This document shows, piece after piece, positions 8,349-17,281 of a DNA stretch of 64,000 bases (position 1 is the stretch's first letter; the number at the start of each line of letters is the position of its first letter). The stretch lies in NCBI GenBank assembly GCA_900545955.1, contig URAU01000001.1, positions 160,059-224,058 on the forward strand, in the 5' to 3' direction. The position numbers and the translations under genes are program-made. The notes beneath the pieces were generated by a model. That model had not been told where the DNA came from, did no database searches, and saw only the letters and a list, made by a program, of their open reading frames with translations. The DNA is from an uncultured Porphyromonadaceae bacterium (lineage in GTDB: Bacteria > Bacteroidota > Bacteroidia > Bacteroidales > Muribaculaceae).

Positions 8349-9467
8349 ATGGATAAAAACAGAATTCGTCGTACTTATTTCTCGGTAGGTGGTTCACTTT
8401 TGATGGCTTTCCTGCCAGCCTTGAGTGCGTGTGGAGTTTTTACAGACAATTCCAATAAGTATGTCGTTAATGGATCGGGAGTCGAAGTGACAAAGGGTAA
8501 GGCTACGACTTCCGAGTCCTCGGGGCAGGTTCTCACGCCTCCCAAGTCAGATAAAGTTGTTGCTGCAAAGCCATCGAAACCTTCGAAAAGCAAAGCTGTG
8601 AAGAACAAGAACAAGGGTAAGAGTGAGCAGTCAACATCCAAGACCGCGAGGCCGACGGATACACGTCGTGATGCAGTCGGTGGGGCAAAATCTCCATCTG
8701 TCCAGCCGGTAAAGTCCGAGCATACCGATGGATTGGAATCGAAACAGTCTCTTACAGATTTCAGTATCGAGGGCGAATGGACAATCTACAGCGTGCGCGG
8801 CAATATTGTTACCGGCGAGGAGCGTCCCTATGTATGTTTCGATCTGCCCGCAAACCGGATGTACGGGTCCAATGGATGTAATATCATAAATGCGGATATA
8901 TCGGTCAAAGCTCCGTCGTCTATAAGTATCGAGAATATGGTTTCGACAATGAAAGCGTGCGCTGATGCTCCGTTTGAATATCTTATTAATCTTGCGTTGG
9001 CCGATGTGAAATCTTATTCGGCCCGTCAGGAAGGTCCTGATACATATCTGGACCTGAAAGCTCAGAACGGTTCTACGTTGATAACCCTTCGTAGGCACAA
9101 TATGGAGTTCCTTAACGGACCTTGGGCGATTACATCCCTGAACTCAACCGCAATGCCTGCCCAGGGCTCGGAAGATGCTGCCACGATTGTGGTAGATATC
9201 CCACAGTTGCGGATACATGGCAATACAGGGTGCAACATTTTTAACGGCAACCTTTTTATTGATCCGGATAAAGAGCGCTCCATGCAGTTTACCGATATAA
9301 TCACAACCCGAATGGCGTGTGCACCCGATTCGCGTGAGACTGAGCTGCTTCTGGCACTCGAAGCTGTGGAATCAGCCCGTCAGACAGGTGCCGATACTGT
9401 CGGTCTTTACGATGTGGAGGGTAACGAGATTATCACTCTCAAGCGTATGGTGATGAAAGAAGATTAA
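8349..9467 (+). CDS. Lipoprotein with two META (HslJ-like) domains
   Basis: A 372-residue envelope protein with a lipoprotein signal (lipobox LSAC about residue 28). A long Lys/Ser/Pro-rich linker (about 60-130) is followed by two tandem META domains (about 140-240 and 250-365). Each repeats the family pattern of a glycine/asparagine turn, GSNGCNI and GNTGCNI, with a later conserved Cys in KACADAP and MACAPDS, suggesting one disulfide per domain. META/HslJ domains are linked in other bacteria to heat shock and envelope stress, but the molecular job is not known. It is transcribed away from the galactan locus and ends at a shared terminator facing dnaJ, so it is probably monocistronic. Confidence 0.85.
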   Translation: MDKNRIRRTYFSVGGSLLMAFLPALSACGVFTDNSNKYVVNGSGVEVTKGKATTSESSGQVLTPPKSDKVVAAKPSKPSKSKAVKNKNKGKSEQSTSKTARPTDTRRDAVGGAKSPSVQPVKSEHTDGLESKQSLTDFSIEGEWTIYSVRGNIVTGEERPYVCFDLPANRMYGSNGCNIINADISVKAPSSISIENMVSTMKACADAPFEYLINLALADVKSYSARQEGPDTYLDLKAQNGSTLITLRRHNMEFLNGPWAITSLNSTAMPAQGSEDAATIVVDIPQLRIHGNTGCNIFNGNLFIDPDKERSMQFTDIITTRMACAPDSRETELLLALEAVESARQTGADTVGLYDVEGNEIITLKRMVMKED

Positions 9468-9487
9468 ATCTTTCCCACACCGTTTGC

Positions 9488-9526
9488 GAAAAAAGCGCTG
9501 CTCCATAGCGGGGCAGCGCTTTTTTC
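9488..9526. terminator. Bidirectional terminator between META gene and dnaJ
   Basis: A perfect 14-pair stem (9488-9501 with 9513-9526), with an A run on one arm and a T run on the other, so it reads as an intrinsic terminator on both strands. It sits between two convergent genes. Confidence 0.9.
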
Positions 9527-9572
9527 GAAGGATTCGCATTTGAATGGATTGCAGCGCCATTCACGGGCGAAC

Positions 9573-10757
9573 TCATTCAAATATATGTTTGAGCTTGGAA
9601 AACAAACGATGAGAGGTCTGTTCGGAAGGTTTGATGTTCGGCATATCGCGGAGGTTCTCGAAAGCCTTGCGTTCTTCGTCGGTCAGTTGCTCGGGGATGT
9701 AGACCATGATGTTGATCAGCTCGTCGCCTACCGCTCCTCGGTTGTCGGGAGAGGGGAGACCCTTGCCGCGCAAGCGAAGCACTTTACCGGGCTGCGTGCC
9801 GGCGGGAATATTCAGTCGGGCACGTCCTGTGATGGTAGGCACCTCTACGGCACCTCCGAGAGTGGCAGTCGGAACATCCAGCATCATATTATAGATTACG
9901 TCTGAACCGTCGCGAATCAGTTCAGGGTGTTTGATTTCCTGAATTACGACCTGCAGGTCGCCGGCTATTCCGCCTCGACGCGGGGCGTTGCCTTTACCTT
10001 TTACGGTAAGAGTCATGCCCTCCTGCACGCCGGCAGGGATGTGAAACGATACTGTTTCGTCTTTTCTCTGAGTGCCTTCGCCGTTGCAATAGCCGCAGTT
10101 CTGCTGTATGACTTTCCCCTCTCCTTCGCATTGAGGGCAGACGCCTACAGCTTCCTGAGGGCCGAAGAATCCCTGAACGACCTGACTTATCGTTCCGGCT
10201 CCATGGCAGGTGGGACAAGTGGTGAAAGCTGTGCCGTCCTTTGCGCCGGTGCCGTGGCAATGCTGGCATGCTACGTTGGTGGGAATCCGGAGGGTCTTGT
10301 CAACCCCCGACGCGATTTCCGCAAGCGTAAGTTTGACCGTGATACGGAGGTCGGAACCTCGGCGCTGGGGGCGTTGTGAGCGACGGCTGGATCGTCCTCC
10401 GGTCGCTCCGCCGAAGCCGCCACCCATATTGAAGTGGCCACCGAAGATGTCGCCGAACTGAGCGAAGATGTCTTCCATCGACATGCCTCCCGAACTGTAG
10501 AAGCCGCCTCCGCCACCTCCGAATCCCTGGGGACCCATCGAATGGCCGAACTGGTCGTACTTCTGACGCTTTTCCTCATTGGAAAGCACTTCGTAGGCCT
10601 CAGCCGCTTCCTTGAATTTCTCCTCGGCGTTTTTATCGTCGGGATTCTTGTCGGGATGGTATTTGATTGCCAGTTTGCGGTAGGCCTTTTTTATTTCATC
10701 GGGGGTGGCAGTTTTGGAAACGCCAAGCACCTCGTAGTAATCTCTTTTTTCTGCCAT
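9573..10757 (-). CDS. dnaJ: Chaperone DnaJ
   Basis: Hsp40 co-chaperone that hands unfolded clients to DnaK and stimulates its ATPase. The 394 residues show the complete type I layout: J domain 1-70 with the HPD triad at 34-36, a Gly/Phe-rich region (about 75-125), then four CxxCxGxG-type zinc motifs (CQHCHGTG, CPTCHGAG, CPQCEGEG, CGYCNGEG). The two C-terminal client-binding domains follow. It lies 31 bases downstream of grpE on the same strand, so the two are surely cotranscribed; dnaK is not in the window. Confidence 0.98.
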   Translation of the reverse strand: MAEKRDYYEVLGVSKTATPDEIKKAYRKLAIKYHPDKNPDDKNAEEKFKEAAEAYEVLSNEEKRQKYDQFGHSMGPQGFGGGGGGFYSSGGMSMEDIFAQFGDIFGGHFNMGGGFGGATGGRSSRRSQRPQRRGSDLRITVKLTLAEIASGVDKTLRIPTNVACQHCHGTGAKDGTAFTTCPTCHGAGTISQVVQGFFGPQEAVGVCPQCEGEGKVIQQNCGYCNGEGTQRKDETVSFHIPAGVQEGMTLTVKGKGNAPRRGGIAGDLQVVIQEIKHPELIRDGSDVIYNMMLDVPTATLGGAVEVPTITGRARLNIPAGTQPGKVLRLRGKGLPSPDNRGAVGDELINIMVYIPEQLTDEERKAFENLRDMPNIKPSEQTSHRLFSKLKHIFE

Positions 10758-10788
10758 TGCTGTAAGTTTTCAAAAGATGACACACGTA

Positions 10789-11391
10789 TCACTGAGCTAC
10801 GACGACTTTGGCGTGGCGGAGTACGCGGTCGTTGAGCATATATCCTTTTTCCACTGTGTCGCTGACTGTACCCTTTTTGTCGTCCGACGGAGCGGGAATC
10901 ATCGCCACAGCTTCGTGAAGGTCGGCGTCGAATGCGGCGCCGGTTGATTCCATCGCCTTCACTCCGTTATCAGCAAGATATTTTACCAGTTTGTTGTATA
11001 TCAATTGCATTCCTTCTTTTACTGCTTCGGCGTCGGTCGAATCCCTGATGGCATCAAGTCCGCGCTCAAAATCGTCGACGATTGGAAGTATGCCCTTGAG
11101 TGCTTTCTCGGCGGCAGACTTTACAAGGTCGGTGCGTTCACGGAGGGTACGTTTGCGGAAGTTGTCGAATTCCGCCATAAGAAAGAGGTATTCTTTCTTT
11201 TCTTTTTCTATTTCCTGCTCTTTCTGATTAAGCAGTTCTTTTACTTTTTCAAGTTCGGCAGCCTCCACGTTTTCCTCTTCGGGCATCCCGTCTGTTTCCG
11301 GAGTTTCGATGTCGTTGACTTCAATATCGGGATTCTCTATGCGTGCATCGGTAGTGTTTTCGGCCGACTTGTTGCGTTTGTTCTTATCCAT
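10789..11391 (-). CDS. grpE: Nucleotide exchange factor GrpE
   Basis: Releases ADP from DnaK, completing the chaperone cycle. The 200-residue protein has an acidic, disordered N-terminus (about 1-55), a long coiled-coil helix (about 55-110, with the family segment AEFDNFRKRTLRE) and the C-terminal beta domain ending in VLRHAKVVVAQ. It is the first gene of the grpE-dnaJ operon. A short palindrome upstream may take part in heat-shock control. Confidence 0.97.
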   Translation of the reverse strand: MDKNKRNKSAENTTDARIENPDIEVNDIETPETDGMPEEENVEAAELEKVKELLNQKEQEIEKEKKEYLFLMAEFDNFRKRTLRERTDLVKSAAEKALKGILPIVDDFERGLDAIRDSTDAEAVKEGMQLIYNKLVKYLADNGVKAMESTGAAFDADLHEAVAMIPAPSDDKKGTVSDTVEKGYMLNDRVLRHAKVVVAQ

Positions 11392-11435
11392 ATGGCGTAT
11401 TATTATATTTCAAGAGTTGTTGACGGTTTTACCCA

Positions 11436-11449
11436 GTTGTATTTACAAC
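11436..11449. promoter_or_regulatory. Palindrome in the grpE upstream region
   Basis: GTTGTA-TT-TACAAC lies 45 bases upstream of the grpE start. It does not match the CIRCE element of HrcA. A repressor or heat-shock site is possible but unproven. Confidence 0.25.
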
Positions 11450-11532
11450 AAAAACATTGCCAAAAATGGCCGAATTTGATTTTGTGTCGTATTTGGCATG
11501 CCTGTTCGTAAAAATTCAATAATATAACAAAT

Positions 11533-11560
11533 GCACACGTCGTTGGGTTTAGACGTGTGC
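11533..11560 (-). terminator. Hairpin downstream of the RND efflux operon
   Basis: Nine perfect pairs (11533-11541 with 11552-11560) lie 40 bases past the stop of the TolC-like gene; on the minus strand an AT-rich stretch (ATTTGTTATATT) follows. A plausible terminator of the efflux operon. Confidence 0.55.
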
Positions 11561-11600
11561 CATGAGGGTCTTGTGGCTTGAAATGCATAGTACGCGCCGC

Positions 11601-12791
11601 TTACAAACCAGGTGTAAAAGCCTGGAGCTCGACTCCGGCTCTTGCAAGTTCTGCCTGCAGTGAAATCAGAGAAAGACGTGCATCAAGGAAATACGTGCTT
11701 TCGCGTAGATAGTCAAGTAAAGTAATCTGTCCACCTTTGTAGGCTTTCAGAAGAAGTCGTTGATTGTTTGTGTTTTCAACGGGAGGAGCGAGCAGGGAAA
11801 TCCGGGTCTGTAGCCCGTGCAGCGTGTTCAGAGTGCTGCGTATGCGTCCGGCAGTTTCTGTCAGGACGGCTTTTTGCTGGAATGAACTTGCCAGTTTGGC
11901 GGCATTGGCAGCTGCAACTTCCTTGCCGGAGCGCCATATCGGCAGTTCGATTCCCACACTGAGTCCGTTGAAATGGTTGCCGTCTTCGAAAGCGTGCCGG
12001 TATCCGAGTGAGAAACCCGGGAAACGGCCTTTTCGGGTGGCCTCAGCTTCTGCCTCGGCAACTCTTAGAGCTGCCATTGCTGATAACACTGCCGGCGCCG
12101 TTTCTGCTGCGGTGAGATATGATTCGTCAGGCAACAGTTCATAATGAGGAAAATCAATCCCGAACGATAGTGGGGGCATCGTGCGGGGATTATAACCCAT
12201 GGCCTCAAGGTCCGCTTTACGAGCGGCGAGTGCGGCGAGTGCTTCGGCATAGTCTGCGCTGACTCCCGCAGCCTCGACAGCTGTACGGTTAACATCGAGG
12301 ATTGTTGTCTCGCCGTGGCGATAGGCTTTTTCTGTAGCATCGCGGAGAGACGCTAGCAGGGAATCGGCCTCCGCCAGCACAGTGGCTTTTCGTGAAGCTT
12401 CGACATAGTCGATGAGAGCTTTCGACACTTGCGCGGTAATTTCAGTCCGGAGTTCATCCATTCGCCGCAAGTTTGCCTCCGACACAGCCTGTCCGACTTT
12501 CGACCGGGCATTGTATATGCCGGGCCACTCGAAACGTTGGCTTACGCCCGCGCTCCAACGGTTGTCGCCATGCTCTCCGGCATTCCAGAGTCTTTCAAAT
12601 TCAATCTCGGGATTATCCAGAGTGTTGTCCGCTTTTGTGGTAAGCAGTTGAGCCCGAAGCGTTTCCTGCTGAGCCTGAATTATCGGTGACGAACCGACCA
12701 TTGCGTTCGTTATTTCTGTGAACGTATCGGCTGATAATGCTGTCGGGATGAGCAGCATTCCGAGTATGATGGTTTTTATGGTTGAGTTCAT
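11601..12791 (-). CDS. TolC-family outer-membrane channel of a metal-type RND efflux system
   Basis: Outer-membrane channel that lets the RND pump expel substrate from the cell. The 396-residue protein has a signal peptide (about 1-20, MNSTIKTIILGM...ALSA) and the long alternating helical segments of the OEP/TolC family, in the CzcC/CusC-like group. Its start overlaps the stop of the pump gene by four bases, so the two are translationally coupled; it is the last gene of the operon. A second TolC paralogue (47518-48894) serves a different exporter. Substrate cannot be read from the channel itself. Confidence 0.88.
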   Translation of the reverse strand: MNSTIKTIILGMLLIPTALSADTFTEITNAMVGSSPIIQAQQETLRAQLLTTKADNTLDNPEIEFERLWNAGEHGDNRWSAGVSQRFEWPGIYNARSKVGQAVSEANLRRMDELRTEITAQVSKALIDYVEASRKATVLAEADSLLASLRDATEKAYRHGETTILDVNRTAVEAAGVSADYAEALAALAARKADLEAMGYNPRTMPPLSFGIDFPHYELLPDESYLTAAETAPAVLSAMAALRVAEAEAEATRKGRFPGFSLGYRHAFEDGNHFNGLSVGIELPIWRSGKEVAAANAAKLASSFQQKAVLTETAGRIRSTLNTLHGLQTRISLLAPPVENTNNQRLLLKAYKGGQITLLDYLRESTYFLDARLSLISLQAELARAGVELQAFTPGL

Positions 12792-15700
12792 TTCGGCTTT
12801 TTGCGGGTGGAGATGAATTTATATAGCACTGGGACTACAAATATATTGAGTGTGGTGGAACTTACGAGGCCACCGAGTATTACCAAGGCAAGCGGACTCT
12901 GAATTTCATTGCCCGGCACACCGCTCCGGAGAGCCAGAGGAATAAGCGCGAGCGCAGAAGTGAGCGCTGTCATTACGATTGGAATCAGTCGGTCGGTCGA
13001 GCCAGAGCGTACGCGTTGCTCAAGCGTTTCCCCTTCAATCTGGAGCTGATTGTATCGCGACATAAGCAACATGCCGTTTCTGGTAGCGATGCCAAGCAGC
13101 GAGATAAAACCGATTATGGCAGGTATGTTAAGGTCATTCCCTGTGAGTTTCAGAATCCATACTCCTCCTATCATTGCCAGCGGCATATTGATTAATATCA
13201 CCATGCTTTGGCTTAGATTACGGAAATCAGCATATAGAAGCATGAAAATCACCAGGAGGGCAATTATGGTAGCCAGCGCCAGTGTGCGCGATGCACGCGC
13301 CTCATTTTCAAACTGACCGCCATATGTCACGTGGTAGCCTTCAGGTAGCTGTATCTCACTGTCAATACGCTGCCGGATCTGGTCGACTATTCCACTGAGA
13401 TTCCCGCTGCCGTCGACGTTGGCGGAGATAACGATACGACGTCCGACGTTTTCGCGGTTGATTGTATTGGGGCCTGTTGTCGACTCAATATCAGCTACAT
13501 AGCTTAGCGGGATTTTCCCGACATTCGAATCAATCATAATATCGGCCAGTCCTGCGATGGAGTTCCGGGAATCCTCGTTGAATTTCAGAGTTATATTATA
13601 AGGGAGATTTCCGTCGTATACTTCACCGACTACCATACCTGCCAGCGCTACGTCGACTGTACGGGCAAATTGGCCGGGAGTTATACCATAGCGGGCGAGT
13701 AGCTCGCGACGTGGTGTAATCTTCAGTTGCGGTCGTTCCATCTGTTGTTCGAGGTTCACGTCGGTCACTCCGGGAATCTCCTTGAGAATCGTGCTGATCT
13801 CTCGACCATAGATAAAGAGTTTGTTAAGATCTGTGCCGAACACTTTGATGGCAATCTGGGCTTCGGATCCGGAAAGCATAGCGTCGATACGGTGGGAGAT
13901 GGGCTGTCCGATTTCAATGTTTACACCGGGGATTTCTGAAAGTCTGCGACGCACGTCGCGAACCATCTCGTTGCGGCTTCGTCCGGAAAGGGTATAGGGC
14001 GCTTCTATTTCCGACACGTTGACGCCAAGGGAGTGTTCGTCGAGTTCAGCGCGTCCGGTTTTTCGGGCTACCGTACGAACTTCCGGTGTCGCGAGGATTA
14101 TTTCTTCGGCCATTCGGCCTACGCGGTCGCTTTCCTCCAGCGAGAAGCCTGGAAGGGTGGAAACATTGATTGTCATGGACCCTTCATTGAAAGGCGGAAG
14201 AAAGCCTCGTCCGAGAGTGAAGACTAATATAACGGCAGAAATAAATAATGCCGCGGTGATGGCAATGACCACTTTTCCGTGCAGAAGACACCATTCAAGC
14301 GACCGACTGTAGGCGTTTCGCAATTTTTCCGCAAGCCATGGCTGACGGTTTAACATTCCGGTGGCTTTGTCGGAACTTAGCATATAAGAGCACAGCACCG
14401 GAGTCAGCGTAAGAGCGACGACCGTCGATGCGGCGAGCGCCACAATAAATGCCACACCAAGAGGAATAAGCATACGCCCTTCAATTCCGGATAGGAAGAA
14501 CAGCGGGATAAAACTTGCGACGATTATCAGCGACGAGTTGAATATGGGGGTACGGACCTCTTTCGAGGCCTCGTAAATTACGTGAAGTGCAGGCTGTCGG
14601 TCGGATTCAGGCCGGTGTCGGTTTTCGCGCAGGCGTTTATATACGTTCTCTACGTCGACAATAGCATCGTCTACAAGCGAACCGATGGCAATCGCGATGC
14701 CTCCGAGGGTCATGGTGTTGATTGTTACGTTCATACCGCGCAAAATCAACACGGTAATGATAATTGACATCGGGAGCGATACAAGCGAAACAATCGTGGT
14801 CCGAAGGTTCATCAGGAAGAAGAAAAGTACGATTATCACCATCAGTGCTCCCTCAAGGAGCGACGACTGCAGATTGCTGACTGAATTGGATATGAAATCG
14901 CTCTGGCGGAATATGTCGTCGGAGATTTGCACATATGGAGGTAGGGTGGCAGCAATCGAATGCAACTCTTCTTCAATGCGGTCTGTCAGTTGGATTGTAG
15001 CTGCGAGCGGCTGTTTGGTCACTGTCAGCAGTACCGCCGGTCGGGCCTTGACCGAAGCGGAGCCGAGCCGAGGCGAACTGGCTCCCATTGCAACTTCTGC
15101 TATATCGTTTAGCGTCACCACAGCCCCGGCGTTCGATTTGACCACAGTCTTTGCGAGGTCGTCGCAATTGCGAGTGTTAACCACTCCTTTTATGATGTAT
15201 TCGTTGCCGAATTCATAGTGTGTCCCACCGACAGCATTTTCATTGATAGCATCGGTTGCTGTGAGCACATCATCGAGGGTCACGTCGAATTTTTTCATAA
15301 GTGCGGGGTTCAGGAGAATCTGATATTCACTGACGTCGCCGCCTATTACCGATACCTGTGATACGCCTGAAATAGAAAGAAGTCGTGGGCGTATGTCGCG
15401 GTCGGCGATTGAACGTAATTCTCCCATATGGTTGCCGGCGGGAGCAATCGAATCATTGATGGTGAGACCGATGATCATGATTTCTCCAAGAATTGAAGAT
15501 TGCGGTCCGAGGGTGGGCGCTTTTACTCCCGCTGGAAATGATTGGGCCAAAGTGGCAATGCGTTCAGATACAATCTGACGTGCGCGGTATATATCCGTCT
15601 CCCAGTTGAACTCCGCCCATACAACCGAAAAACCCATTGCTGAAGAGGAACGGACGCGACGGATGCCTGTGGCTCCGTTTACGGCTGTCTCGACCGGAAA

Positions 15701-15898
15701 TGTGACGAGTCTTTCAACCTCTTCAGGAGCCAGCCCAGGGGCTTCTGTCATGATAACGACTGTCGGAGCGTTTAAATCAGGAAAGATGTCGATCTCGGAA
15801 CGAATCAGGGCGATAGTTCCGCCTACGAGAATCAATCCCGACAGAATGAGGACAACCAGACGGTTATAAAGTGAGAAATGAATTATTTTATTGAGCAT
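12788..15898 (-). CDS. Heavy-metal-type (CusA/CzcA) RND efflux pump
   Basis: Proton-driven inner-membrane pump of 1036 residues, the normal size for RND permeases. It has a first TM helix at about 13-33, a large periplasmic loop, TM clusters in each half and a second large loop. The segment GSLVDDAIVDVENVYKRL in the TM4 region carries the acidic residues expected of the proton relay. Sequence features (VWAEFNWETDIYRARQIV, FNEDSRNSIAGLADI) place it in the HME branch rather than with AcrB drug pumps. It lies between its adaptor and its outer-membrane channel. Metal versus other substrate is not settled, though the His-rich adaptor points to a metal ion. Confidence 0.92.
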   Translation of the reverse strand: MLNKIIHFSLYNRLVVLILSGLILVGGTIALIRSEIDIFPDLNAPTVVIMTEAPGLAPEEVERLVTFPVETAVNGATGIRRVRSSSAMGFSVVWAEFNWETDIYRARQIVSERIATLAQSFPAGVKAPTLGPQSSILGEIMIIGLTINDSIAPAGNHMGELRSIADRDIRPRLLSISGVSQVSVIGGDVSEYQILLNPALMKKFDVTLDDVLTATDAINENAVGGTHYEFGNEYIIKGVVNTRNCDDLAKTVVKSNAGAVVTLNDIAEVAMGASSPRLGSASVKARPAVLLTVTKQPLAATIQLTDRIEEELHSIAATLPPYVQISDDIFRQSDFISNSVSNLQSSLLEGALMVIIVLFFFLMNLRTTIVSLVSLPMSIIITVLILRGMNVTINTMTLGGIAIAIGSLVDDAIVDVENVYKRLRENRHRPESDRQPALHVIYEASKEVRTPIFNSSLIIVASFIPLFFLSGIEGRMLIPLGVAFIVALAASTVVALTLTPVLCSYMLSSDKATGMLNRQPWLAEKLRNAYSRSLEWCLLHGKVVIAITAALFISAVILVFTLGRGFLPPFNEGSMTINVSTLPGFSLEESDRVGRMAEEIILATPEVRTVARKTGRAELDEHSLGVNVSEIEAPYTLSGRSRNEMVRDVRRRLSEIPGVNIEIGQPISHRIDAMLSGSEAQIAIKVFGTDLNKLFIYGREISTILKEIPGVTDVNLEQQMERPQLKITPRRELLARYGITPGQFARTVDVALAGMVVGEVYDGNLPYNITLKFNEDSRNSIAGLADIMIDSNVGKIPLSYVADIESTTGPNTINRENVGRRIVISANVDGSGNLSGIVDQIRQRIDSEIQLPEGYHVTYGGQFENEARASRTLALATIIALLVIFMLLYADFRNLSQSMVILINMPLAMIGGVWILKLTGNDLNIPAIIGFISLLGIATRNGMLLMSRYNQLQIEGETLEQRVRSGSTDRLIPIVMTALTSALALIPLALRSGVPGNEIQSPLALVILGGLVSSTTLNIFVVPVLYKFISTRKKPK

Positions 15899-15965
15899 AT
15901 GGTGAGGTCGTACTTCGGGAAATACATTGAAATAATTTCTTCAAAAGTCGGAGCAATAAGGCTTC

Positions 15966-17129
15966 TTAATGGGTATGGCCTTCCGGCCGGACTCCGGAGG
16001 CCTCTGCCAGACGGAGAAATGTGACGCCTTCCGTCACAACGTCGTCGCCGGCATGCAGGCCACCGGCTACCTCAACCCTGTCAGCGGATCTACGGCCTAA
16101 GGATACGGGACGTTTCTCATAGCCGTCGGCATCCAGACGGACGTATACAAATGTCTGTCCCTGCTGTTCACTTATTGCAGAAAGCGGTAGGGATAAGGTT
16201 TCGGTTCTTTGGGGGGAATGGAGATATACTTCGCAATACGTACCGGGAGTCAGAGTTTTGTTGGATATGGAAAAATAGAGGGGGATATATCCGTTCTGAG
16301 CAATTACGGTCGATGCGTTTACCCTATGGCCGTTTAACTTGCTGACAGATAGCAGTTCGGATGTGCCGTTTATGCGGAAGTCGGCATCGGTAAACGAAGC
16401 GATATCAGATGAATAGCGAACAGGTACGTTCACACGAAGTACGACCTGATTCGACGATGCGATTGTCGCAATCGCATCGCCGGGATTTACGGCCTGACCC
16501 TGGCTGGCCGTCAGCGACGTAATCACGCCTGTTACCGGCGAAGTGACAACGCTCCCACGGCTGGACGACGTCGCCCCCAAGGCTGCTTTTGCGATCTCAT
16601 ATGCCTGTAGGGCCGCGTTGTAGTCGCGGGTTGATACAATACCTTCAGCATGCAGCGGTTCGAGCCGCTGAAGTTCGCGCTTTGCGGCCTCAACTTGTAC
16701 GCGTGCATTTTCCGTAACGTCGCCACCGGCCATGCCCGCACCTGATATTGAGGCGATTGCCTGCCCTGCTACGACCTGGCTGCCGAGCGTTATTGATGGT
16801 GAGAACGTAAGGATGCCACCAGATCGGGCCGATGCGATGCCTTGGCCGACAGGGGAGTAGTCGATTGCGCCATCGACAGGAATCGCTTCCTGAAATTCTC
16901 CGGCTTTCAGCCTGGAAACTTTTATCCCGAGTTTTTGTGCCTGTTCCGGTTCTATTATAATATGGGAAGGGGAGTGGTTATGTTCACCCTCGTCGATTAT
17001 ATCAGCAGAATCATGAGCATGATTATGGTTGTGGGCAAGTTCATTGGACTCATGATGACATCCACAAAGCAATCCGGTGAAAACGATTGCCGCTATAACA
17101 TTGAAATTGATTCCGGGTAAGTATTTCAT
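15966..17129 (-). CDS. RND periplasmic adaptor (CusB/CzcB-like) with His-rich N-terminus
   Basis: Membrane-fusion protein joining the pump to the outer-membrane channel. It has 387 residues with a lipoprotein signal (lipobox LLCGC, C24). Directly after comes a His-rich stretch (about 25-58) with repeated HNH and HNHAH and a later EGEHNHSPSH, likely able to bind a transition metal. Then follow the biotinyl-lipoyl domain, a helical hairpin (about 150-190) and beta domains typical of the HlyD_D23/CusB family. It is the first gene of the operon, 67 bases before the pump. The His cluster suggests zinc, copper, nickel or cobalt handling; which metal is inference. Confidence 0.9.
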   Translation of the reverse strand: MKYLPGINFNVIAAIVFTGLLCGCHHESNELAHNHNHAHDSADIIDEGEHNHSPSHIIIEPEQAQKLGIKVSRLKAGEFQEAIPVDGAIDYSPVGQGIASARSGGILTFSPSITLGSQVVAGQAIASISGAGMAGGDVTENARVQVEAAKRELQRLEPLHAEGIVSTRDYNAALQAYEIAKAALGATSSSRGSVVTSPVTGVITSLTASQGQAVNPGDAIATIASSNQVVLRVNVPVRYSSDIASFTDADFRINGTSELLSVSKLNGHRVNASTVIAQNGYIPLYFSISNKTLTPGTYCEVYLHSPQRTETLSLPLSAISEQQGQTFVYVRLDADGYEKRPVSLGRRSADRVEVAGGLHAGDDVVTEGVTFLRLAEASGVRPEGHTH

Positions 17130-17156
17130 CGTATGGGCGGGAAAATTATATTTTCA

Positions 17157-17164
17157 CAAATTTA
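17157..17164 (-). promoter_or_regulatory. Promoter -7 box for the RND efflux operon
   Basis: TAAATTTG on the minus strand, 27 bases before the adaptor start codon; no clear -33. Confidence 0.5.
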
Positions 17165-17187
17165 CGCCTTTTGCACATGCTTTTCAT

Positions 17188-17195
17188 TATATTTG
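17188..17195 (+). promoter_or_regulatory. Promoter -7 box for rmuC
   Basis: TATATTTG, 84 bases before the rmuC start, in the divergent region shared with the efflux operon. A second similar box (taatttttg) lies near 17202. Confidence 0.4.
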
Positions 17196-17253
17196 CATTC
17201 CTAATTTTTGCACAATTCGGCGGCTCGCTTGCATATTTCAGTCGCTTGATCGT

Positions 17254-17281
17254 GATAAAATATTTTTGAACAGTTACTTAT
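17254..17281 (-). repeat. Copy of a roughly 27-base repeat, overlapping the rmuC start
   Basis: Read on the minus strand it begins ATAAGTAACTGTTCAAAA and continues ATATTTTAT. Seventeen bases (17264-17280) match 52305-52321 exactly in reverse complement, and the similarity goes on beyond them. It resembles both arms of the inverted repeat at 52303-52503. Here it runs up to the rmuC start codon. Confidence 0.6.

Noticed and set aside
11436..11449. CIRCE heat-shock element before grpE
   Set aside because: CIRCE has TTAGCACTC-N9-GAGTGCTAA; this palindrome differs in sequence and spacing.
12788..17129. Drug-efflux (AcrAB-TolC) system
   Set aside because: Pump motifs and the His-rich adaptor fit the heavy-metal branch better; kept as metal-type.
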